Below are positions 1 through 5,058 of a DNA stretch of 5,058 nucleotides, piece after piece. Where the stretch lies: NCBI GenBank assembly GCA_913009915.1, contig CAJVYZ010000256.1:1-5058 (forward strand), read 5' to 3'. Every line of letters starts with the position of its first letter. Within the stretch, counting starts at the first letter, position 1. The stretch is from an uncultured Gemmatimonadota bacterium (GTDB lineage Bacteria; Gemmatimonadota; Gemmatimonadetes; Gemmatimonadales; GWC2-71-9). The translations under genes were made by a program, and so were the position numbers. The notes under the pieces are model-generated. The model was not told the origin of the DNA. It saw only the letters and a program-made list of their open reading frames with translations, and ran no database searches.

Positions 1-868
1 CCTTACCCGAGTGGAAGTAGGGCGCCGTCAGCTCGATGTTGCGGAGCGAAGGCACCTTGAACACGAATTCATCGTTTTCCGTTCTGGTTACTTCGAAGCG
101 ACCCTTGTCTTCGGGAGGGAGGATGTCCGCCTCCGGTCTTTCCACCAGCCCGAAGGGCGAATAAGAGGCGCCCCCGAGGTTGATGCCTCCGTGGCAGCCG
201 GCACACCCCTTGTTGATGAAGAGTTCAAGTCCCTCCTTCTGTTCGGGCGTAAGCGCTTGGTCGTCGCCTTTCAGATAGCGGTCGAACGGAGCGTTCGGTG
301 TTATCAGCGTGGCTTCGAATGCTGCGATTGCCTTGATGAGGTTGTCGAAGGTGACCGGATCGGTTGCCTCTGGATACACCTGATTGAACTTGGTGACGTA
401 TCCCGGGATACCCTTCAGCTGTTCCACCGCGTGGTCGGCGGTGATGGCCATTTCGATGGGGTTCTGGATGGGCCCGCCGGCCTGTTCTTCCAGATCCTTG
501 GCACGGCCGTCCCAAAACTGGGCCAGGTTGTATACGGCGTTCAATACCGTCGGCGCGTTGCGCCCGCCTCTTTGCCAACGGTGCCCGAGCGACGTTTCAA
601 CGGCGTCGATTCCACCGAGCCCGACCAGGTGACAGGTATTGCAACTGAGGTTGTGGCTGCGGGATAGCCGTGGCTCGAAGTACAACATCTTCCCCAGTTC
701 TACCTGCTGGGCAGTGCCTGCGATGCCTTCGATGACCGGGGCCCGCTCGTCGATCGGCTCGAACAGGCCGCGAGCCACGAGCATCAGGGGATCTTCTTCG
801 GTGGCACACGCTCCCACGAGGCCACCGGCGATGACGACAGCAAACAGAACCACGCGTTTGGTAATCAT
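1..868 (-). CDS. ccp: Di-heme cytochrome c peroxidase, 3' end cut off by the window
   Basis: Bacterial di-heme peroxidases reduce hydrogen peroxide to water in the periplasm using electrons from small c-type cytochromes or cupredoxins. The 289 visible residues contain two heme-binding motifs, CNTCH (76-80) and CAGCH (222-226). Other family landmarks are GHRWQ with His96, FWDG with Trp119, Gln129, Pro133, Glu139 in NPIEM, and the late VPSLRNIELTAPYFHSG segment. From memory, these match Pseudomonas aeruginosa peroxidase residues His71, Trp94, Gln104, Pro108 and Glu114 with a constant offset of 25, so catalytic parts seem intact. The Met ligand of the second heme (Met275 there) would fall near residue 300, outside the window; roughly 40-60 residues are missing. 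Residues 1-21 are a hydrophobic signal ending LVGAC, a plausible lipobox. The ATG at 868 has a GAGGGGA ribosome site 9 bases upstream and places the signal peptide correctly. The family call is very secure; lipid anchoring is inference. Confidence 0.95.
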   Translation of the reverse strand, partial: MITKRVVLFAVVIAGGLVGACATEEDPLMLVARGLFEPIDERAPVIEGIAGTAQQVELGKMLYFEPRLSRSHNLSCNTCHLVGLGGIDAVETSLGHRWQRGGRNAPTVLNAVYNLAQFWDGRAKDLEEQAGGPIQNPIEMAITADHAVEQLKGIPGYVTKFNQVYPEATDPVTFDNLIKAIAAFEATLITPNAPFDRYLKGDDQALTPEQKEGLELFINKGCAGCHGGINLGGASYSPFGLVERPEADILPPEDKGRFEVTRTENDEFVFKVPSLRNIELTAPYFHSGK

Positions 869-1095
869 GTCTTCAAATCCCCTCAATAGAGATGGCCCAG
901 CCACGAGCACCAGCGCCCGCCGGCGCCGGTGTACGGTAGCTGCAGGGCAGCCGAGTCCAACAGCCCGGCTACTACCGGGGGAGCCCCGCCGCCCCGCTGC
1001 CCCACCTCAAATGTGCCTAGGAACGCTACTAGAAAGCGTGAAATGTCCCTGAAGAACTCATCAGGCTATCGCGGCTGGTGGACCTGCCGGTGAGC
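869..1095. other. Intergenic spacer between thioesterase and peroxidase genes
   Basis: No gene is supported here. On the minus strand this 227-base gap is the leader of the peroxidase gene, so a promoter may be present, but I found no convincing -35/-10 pair. Two small inverted repeats sit close together: ACGCT/AGCGT (1023-1027 and 1035-1039, 7-base loop) and CCTGA/TCAGG (1048-1052 and 1061-1065, 8-base loop). Neither is followed by a T-run, so I do not call a terminator. The part from about 900 to 1010 is very GC-rich. Confidence 0.5.
878..884 (-). promoter_or_regulatory. Ribosome binding site of the cytochrome c peroxidase
   Basis: GAGGGGA on the minus strand lies 9 bases before the ATG at 868. 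It is the best purine-rich site near this start and, with the signal peptide directly after the ATG, fixes the start of the peroxidase. Confidence 0.65.
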
Positions 1096-1569
1096 TCATA
1101 GTGCTATCCGCTCTTCGGCTTCCGCCACGGACGCTCCCGCCACGGCCACGATGCCGTCACAACGGGCGCACAGCTGCCCGGTCTCATCGTGAAGCTCCGC
1201 CGTGGCGAATACCAGCGAGCGGCCGGCTTTGACCAGGTGCCCCAGCACCTCGAAACGGTCGCCCAGTACCGGGCGGACGAAGTGAATGTTCAACTGGGCG
1301 GTTCCGGCCCGCCGGCCGAGGGTGCAGAAATGTCCCACCAGCCCAATGGCCAGATCGAACGCTCCGGCGATGACCGCTCCATTGACCGCGTCGGTACCCA
1401 TTCCACCGCGATGCTCCGGTTGCACCGGGTCGACATACACACGGACGACGTCCGACGCCGACAGATCGACGCGGAGGCCCATGTGCCGCATGCCCGGATG
1501 TTCGTTCCATTGCACCGTGAGGGCCGCACGATCGGCGTCCGATAGGGGGCTAATGGGTGTCGCCGTCAT
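1096..1569 (-). CDS. PaaI-like hotdog-fold thioesterase family protein
   Basis: This complete 157-residue protein has the length and layout of single-domain hotdog thioesterases, which hydrolyse acyl- or aryl-CoA thioesters in the cytoplasm, usually as dimers or tetramers. Residues 25-60 lead into NGAVIAGAFDLAIG (63-76), which has the shape of the central hotdog helix. Next come the strands TAQLNIHFVRPVLGDRFEV (90-108, resembling the family's typical xxNxxFLRPxxGDxxxxxG), GHLVKAGRSLVFATAEL (110-126) and a final strand around 131-143. Aligned without gaps to PaaI (HGGFIFALAD), Asp72 takes the place of the conserved acid, while Asn63 replaces the usual His. The ATG at 1569 has GAGG 7 bases upstream. 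It lies 94 bases after the radical SAM stop and 227 before the peroxidase start. The fold is fairly secure; the substrate is unknown, and thioesterase activity itself is inferred from the family. Confidence 0.82.
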   Translation of the reverse strand: MTATPISPLSDADRAALTVQWNEHPGMRHMGLRVDLSASDVVRVYVDPVQPEHRGGMGTDAVNGAVIAGAFDLAIGLVGHFCTLGRRAGTAQLNIHFVRPVLGDRFEVLGHLVKAGRSLVFATAELHDETGQLCARCDGIVAVAGASVAEAEERIAL

Positions 1570-1576
1570 GGGGGTA

Positions 1577-1580
1577 CCTC
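1577..1580 (-). promoter_or_regulatory. Ribosome binding site of the hotdog protein
   Basis: GAGG on the minus strand, 7 bases before the ATG at 1569, supports that start. Another ATG just upstream (1582-1580) overlaps this site and is out of frame. Confidence 0.5.
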
Positions 1581-1663
1581 ATGCGTAGGGAGCTTTGGGT
1601 GTCGGATGAGACTGCCGCTACGGCCGCCCCGCGGCGAACCATTGCTGCGCCAGGCCACGCCGG

Positions 1664-3361
1664 CTAGTCCCGCTGTGGCTCCGTGGTCGCCAACAACGCA
1701 ACCGGGTTGATCTCGTAAAAGGTGGGTGGTTCGTAAGTCCAACCACGTTGAAGCCTGCGCGCTTCACGCTTTGCCAGCCGGTTGATATACCGGCCGACCA
1801 GTGGGGCTGCCAGCCGCGATCGGAGGCCGAACTCGCGGTAGATTTCCCGCAGCATCTCGGTCGCCTTTTTCTTCAGGTCCGGGTTGGAGCGGAACCACTT
1901 CTTGGTGGCCCAGACCACGCCGGCCATACGCACGGCGACATCCCGCGCCTCCCACCGAAACCGTTCGCGGATTCGGAGATCTGGATGGTCCTTGTACTTG
2001 CGCCAGCCCTGCAGCAACGTGCGCGTCACTCTGAGCACGCTCGGTCCGTTCATCTCGAAATCCATCCGGAACGCCCGCTGTAGAAACGCCGTCTCTTCGC
2101 CGGCAGGGATATTCGGGTGGCGGTGGTTGAAGCAGGACTGGCCGTGTGCGTCGGCAACCTCACGTTCACCGGGATCCGTGAGGGTGCCTTTGTTCTTCAG
2201 TTCGGTATAGAGCGGCGTACCCGGCACCGCGGTATACAACATGAACTGATGAAACTCGGTATCGTGGCTGACGGCAAAGTCGATCGCCTCATCGATGTTG
2301 TCGGGCGTATGACTCTCCAGCCCGATGATGGTCGAACCGAGCACCTTGATGCCGTGCTCTTGGAACGACCGCACCAGGGCGTGAGTGTCGGTGCCTTTGA
2401 GTTTGTCGTACTTGGCGTCCTGTCCCTCGATTCCCATCCATACCCATGAAATGCCCAGGCCCACGAGCTGCTCGATGGTGTACTTGCGCAGTATCGTCGC
2501 CGAGCTGAACACGTACAGCGCCCAGGACTTGCCGTGTTCAGCCATGAGGTCCAGCAACCGCAGCGCCCGCTTCCGGTGCAGCAGGAAATTCTCGTCCATC
2601 ACAAAGAACGAACGCACCTGCAGCGCGGTCTCGAGTTCGCACATGACCTCGAACAGTTCGTCGCCCGTTTCATAGAAATTGATGAAGTGGCCCTTGCCGC
2701 CGAACATCGCCGAGGTAGCGCAGAAGTTGCACCCGACGGGACACCCTACCGAGGGAATGAGCGTGGCCGCGACGTCACCCGGTTTGTCCTTGATGGCGAT
2801 ACCCATGGTACGGGTTCCCACGGATGACAGTATGTGTGGGTGCCGGATCGCCCGGGTAACGTCGTCAGCGAGGAAGTGGCGCATCCAGCGGACCCCTTCA
2901 CCCCGGACGATATGATCGGCATCGATGCGGTGGGACAGGCCCGGCATGTTGGCGACGTGGCCGCCGACGACGATGGTCGCTCGCGGTTGATACCGGCGCA
3001 CCAGCTGGCACATGCGTTTGACCTTGTCGACGTTGGGGATGATCGAGCCGATCCCCACAACGTCGTAATCGTTGGTTTTGAGTTCCTCTATGAAGCGGTC
3101 TTGGGTCGGGAAATCCAGCAGCGTGCACGGGGCCTCGATGTTCTGTTGAATCAGCATCAGTCCCCATGAGCGATGAAACATTCTGAGGGAAAACACTCCC
3201 TGTTCTCGCGTTACCTGATTGTGATACAGCTCCATCGGATTGACCGTCCGGGAACCGTACTCGTCATCCTGGGCGTAGGGTCCGAATACGCTGGTGAGCA
3301 ATACACGCGCTTGGGAGCCCAGCGGGTGTACCGCTGCGGCGGTGGGGTCGCTGTTGTGCAT
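1664..3361 (-). CDS. B12-binding-type radical SAM protein of unassigned function
   Basis: This complete 565-residue cytoplasmic protein has three parts. Residues about 18-170 form a Rossmann-like cobalamin-binding-type domain, with YDVVGIGSIIPNVDKVKRM (99-117), VVGGH (131-135) and VRGEG (152-156). Residues about 200-400 are the radical SAM barrel: CPVGCNFC supplies the three cluster cysteines Cys207, Cys211 and Cys214 (CxxxCxxC), followed by MDENFL (255-260), GIEG (310-313) and GSTIIGLESHT (342-352). Residues about 425-565 are a basic, mostly helical tail. Such enzymes cleave S-adenosylmethionine at a 4Fe-4S cluster; B12-type members often methylate or rearrange unreactive carbons. I see no DxHxxG motif, so binding of cobalamin through a lower His ligand is doubtful. 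The EYG...MELYHNQVTREQGVFSLR stretch (34-60) seems characteristic of an uncharacterised subgroup. The ATG at 3361 has AGG 8 bases and GGAG 13 bases upstream, and conserved-looking sequence begins about residue 19. The superfamily is secure; the reaction is unknown. Confidence 0.92.
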   Translation of the reverse strand: MHNSDPTAAAVHPLGSQARVLLTSVFGPYAQDDEYGSRTVNPMELYHNQVTREQGVFSLRMFHRSWGLMLIQQNIEAPCTLLDFPTQDRFIEELKTNDYDVVGIGSIIPNVDKVKRMCQLVRRYQPRATIVVGGHVANMPGLSHRIDADHIVRGEGVRWMRHFLADDVTRAIRHPHILSSVGTRTMGIAIKDKPGDVAATLIPSVGCPVGCNFCATSAMFGGKGHFINFYETGDELFEVMCELETALQVRSFFVMDENFLLHRKRALRLLDLMAEHGKSWALYVFSSATILRKYTIEQLVGLGISWVWMGIEGQDAKYDKLKGTDTHALVRSFQEHGIKVLGSTIIGLESHTPDNIDEAIDFAVSHDTEFHQFMLYTAVPGTPLYTELKNKGTLTDPGEREVADAHGQSCFNHRHPNIPAGEETAFLQRAFRMDFEMNGPSVLRVTRTLLQGWRKYKDHPDLRIRERFRWEARDVAVRMAGVVWATKKWFRSNPDLKKKATEMLREIYREFGLRSRLAAPLVGRYINRLAKREARRLQRGWTYEPPTFYEINPVALLATTEPQRD

Positions 3362-3421
3362 CGGTGGTACCTGTCTCCAGTATCTTCGGGCGAGCTGGTG
3401 GGTCGGAGATTGCGGTGCCCA

Positions 3422-3449
3422 ACTTTACGGCTCACCGGGTCGACGACAA
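3422..3449 (-). promoter_or_regulatory. Weak candidate promoter of the radical SAM gene
   Basis: On the minus strand TTGTCG (3449-3444) and TAAAGT (3427-3422) are 16 bases apart and match the sigma-70 hexamers at 4 of 6 positions each. The site lies 60 bases before the ATG at 3361 and downstream of the receptor's terminator, where a promoter would be expected. Matches of this quality occur by chance, so this is only a candidate. Confidence 0.22.
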
Positions 3450-3567
3450 AGTGTGGTCGAATGGAACCCTACACAATACGCGAGTCGTCTGCCCGCCAGC
3501 AAGCACGACAAGAACGGTCGGTTATTGATGTACGGGGGAGCCCCTGACGCTGGGGCCGAACACACGA

Positions 3568-3591
3568 AACGCCCGGCGCGGACCGGGCGTT
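3568..3591 (-). terminator. Intrinsic terminator of the TonB-dependent receptor gene
   Basis: Read on the minus strand, AACGCCCGG, a 6-base loop TCCGCG and CCGGGCGTT form a perfect 9-bp stem, 22 bases after the receptor stop codon. It is followed by TCGTGTGTTC, a T-rich but interrupted tail. Position and stem strength fit a rho-independent terminator; the broken T-run lowers certainty. It should separate receptor transcription from the radical SAM gene. Confidence 0.72.
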
Positions 3592-3613
3592 GGTGTCCCT
3601 GCTCGGGGTACGG

Positions 3614-4904
3614 CTAGAACCTGGCCGTGACACCGCCCAAGACTCGACGGCCGACCACATCGCCACCATACAGGTGGAAGCGTTGCTGATCCAATATGTT
3701 GGTCACCGCGGCCTGGACTCGGAAATTGTTGGTCAGGCGATAGCCCGCGGTGATGTTGATGGTTTGGCTGGAGGGCACGTCGCCGAAGAACACCCCAGCG
3801 GCCCACTGGTATGCCTCCACGAAGCGACCTTGTAGCGCTACGTCGAGTCCCTGGCGGCCGGAATACGAGACCTCCGCCGTGCCCTTGTTCTTGGGCGTGT
3901 TGGGCAGCAGGATGTCACCGCCGAGCTGCTGCTTGACGTCGAAGTTGAACATCGTGTAGCTGCCCTTGACCAGCCATTCGTCGCTGACGGACCAGCCCAG
4001 GCCCAGTTCGACCCCCCACTCGTCCACCTCGCCGGCGTTGGCGTACGACAACACCACCGCGGTCACACCATCCACCCGGCTCAGACCGAGGCCCGCCAGG
4101 GGACTCTGCGCCAGCAGGGCGGCACGGGTAGCCTCGACCAGCGGGTCCTTGGCCGCGTCAGGAACTGCGGCCGGCGCAATCCAGTAGGGATAGGCTGCTG
4201 GGTTGGCTCCGGGAAGCAGGTCGGTGACGAAGTTCTCCAGTTGATTGAAATATCCACCGACGGTCACGAACACCCGGTTGAAATCTCCCTTCCAGCCGAG
4301 TTCGTAGGCGGTCACCGTTTCCACGTCCAACTGGCCATTCCCCAGTGCCAGTGCCGCTACGGCGCTGGAGCTGGCCTGGCCGGCGATATCACTACCGTAC
4401 AGCTCACCCACGGGTACCCCCGCCAGGGCCGGCCCCAGCGGTGAAGCTCGCAGGCCCGCCTCCAGGGCGGCCAGATCGATCGGCGCGGCGGCCGGGACCC
4501 GCAAGAAGAACTCGGAGTAGTTCGGCGTCTGGAACGCCTTGCCCACCGTTGCGCGGAAGGAGTGGTTGCGGTTGGGCGAGAACACCAGGCCACCCTTGGG
4601 TGACCACTGGGGATCGAACAGGTCACCATCGTCGTAGCGCAGGGCGAAAACCGCCTTGAACTGCGGGGTAATGTTGTAGTCGATCTGGCTGAACACCGAG
4701 TAGTAGTTGTCGCTCCGGTCGTCATTGACCGCCATCATCAAGGTGCTATCGGTGTTGACGTTGTAGTTGCGGTACGAGGCGCCGATCACGAACCGGCCCC
4801 GATCATCGAGGAAGTTCAAGTTGGTCTGGCCTTCGACATGATAGATCGCCGAGGTTTCGGTGAGCGGTATGCCGGCGGAGAGCGACCTCTGGGGGTCCTT
4901 GGTG
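3614..4904 (-). CDS. TonB-dependent outer-membrane receptor, C-terminal part only
   Basis: These receptors import iron chelates, cobalamin, sugars or other ligands through a 22-strand barrel, powered by TonB-ExbB-ExbD. The genomic part is 429 C-terminal residues. They show alternating barrel strands, the typical VGKAFQTPNYSEFF (120-133) and LDVETVTAYELGWKG (192-206) segments, a late TNILDQQRF (401-409), and GRRVLGGVTARF ending in the C-terminal Phe used for outer-membrane assembly. Relatives usually have about 650-1000 residues, so the signal peptide, plug domain, TonB box and first strands are missing. Two long, Ala-rich stretches (about 136-191 and 230-288) probably form extracellular loops. 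The frame continues past 4904 only because adapter sequence is joined on; the apparent ATG at 5005 and the 34 residues it adds are false. The family is secure; the ligand cannot be told without the plug and neighbours. A terminator follows 22 bases after the stop. Confidence 0.93.
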
Positions 4905-4970
4905 AGATCGGAAGAGCACACGTCTGAACTCCAGTCACACTGATATATCTCGTATGCCGTCTTCTGCTTG
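4905..4970 (+). other. Illumina TruSeq indexed adapter (sequencing artefact)
   Basis: The sequence changes abruptly from genomic DNA to a complete sequencing adapter. AGATCGGAAGAGC starts at 4905; the read-primer part runs to 4938 and ends in CCAGTCAC. ACTGATAT (4939-4946) sits in the index position and matches, from memory, TruSeq index 25 (ACTGAT plus AT). ATCTCG...CTTCTGCTTG (4947-4970) is the flow-cell (P7) end. The order and orientation are those of a first read running through a short insert. This is not part of the genome. Confidence 0.99.
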
Positions 4971-5058
4971 AAAAAAAAAAGAGAAAAAAAACAAAAAAAA
5001 AACACACAAAGACAAGACTAACACAACACTGAAGCTAACACCCATCTACTACTGTCGT
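4971..5058 (+). other. Post-adapter A-rich read noise (artefact)
   Basis: Ten A's follow directly after the adapter's last base, then A-runs broken by single G or C bases, then a drift into mixed, A- and C-rich sequence. This is how Illumina base calls typically decay after the template ends. The composition is unlike the GC-rich genomic part. It carries no gene, and the apparent ATG on the minus strand at 5005-5003 should be ignored. Confidence 0.93.

Noticed and set aside
11..1052. Long plus-strand open frames (11-667 and 639-1052)
   Set aside because: They lie over the peroxidase gene, which has two heme motifs and all family landmarks on the minus strand. The plus-strand translations show no recognisable domain and are side effects of GC-rich codon use.
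1048..1065. CCTGA/TCAGG inverted repeat after the thioesterase stop, considered as a terminator
   Set aside because: The stem has only 5 bp with an 8-base loop, and no T-run follows on the minus strand.
1623..1635. GCCGC/GCGGC hairpin between the radical SAM and thioesterase genes
   Set aside because: Five GC pairs with a 3-base loop are common in GC-rich DNA; no T-run follows, so neither a terminator nor an operator is supported.
3443..3520. Two similar stretches, ACGACAA...GGTCG at 3443-3459 and 3505-3520, as a possible direct-repeat operator
   Set aside because: They differ in the middle and need a gap to align; this similarity is close to chance for GC-rich DNA.
2746..3547. Other open frames over and beside the radical SAM start (2834-3169 and 3173-3547 on plus, 2746-3060 on minus)
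   Set aside because: All overlap the well-supported radical SAM gene or its leader, and none shows a motif or a good ribosome site.
4971..5058. A-rich right end as an origin, UP element or transferred AT-rich island
   Set aside because: It starts exactly where the sequencing adapter ends, so it is read noise and not genomic DNA.
1..5058. CRISPR array, transposon ends, tRNA or rRNA genes, or a defence-type gene cluster
   Set aside because: I saw no regularly spaced repeats, transposase-like protein, tRNA-like fold or rRNA segment on either strand; the four genes are a receptor and metabolic or redox proteins.

Overview
This window appears to be one end of a short contig from a Gram-negative bacterium, probably assembled from Illumina shotgun or metagenome data. 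The evidence for Gram-negative is a TonB-dependent outer-membrane receptor and a periplasmic di-heme cytochrome c peroxidase of the Pseudomonas type. The DNA is GC-rich by eye up to position 4904. The peroxidase resembles proteobacterial enzymes, but no lineage marker is present and I do not name a taxon.

All four real genes lie on the minus strand, so transcription runs from right to left. From right to left they are: the C-terminal 429 residues of a TonB-dependent receptor (3614-4904, N-terminus lost), followed by a good hairpin terminator (3568-3591); a complete B12-binding-type radical SAM protein of 565 residues (1664-3361); a complete 157-residue hotdog-fold thioesterase-like protein (1096-1569); and the first 289 residues of a di-heme cytochrome c peroxidase with a lipobox-like signal (1-868, C-terminus beyond the window). 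Gaps of 253, 94 and 227 bases separate them, so they are loosely spaced and need not form one operon. The terminator separates the receptor from the other three.

The last 154 bases are not genomic. Positions 4905-4970 are a complete Illumina TruSeq indexed adapter, and 4971-5058 are the A-rich base-calling noise that follows when a read runs past the end of the adapter. The receptor frame stays open through this artefact and gains a false start codon, so automatic gene calling would give a chimeric 463-residue protein whose first 34 residues are translated adapter. Any statement about the right edge should stop at 4904.

I see no convincing new system. There is no repeat array, mobile element, RNA gene or defence-type cluster. 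The most interesting biology is the radical SAM protein of unassigned function, a hotdog enzyme with Asn where many relatives have His, and a peroxidase that may be lipid-anchored. A shared pathway for the four genes cannot be read from the sequence.
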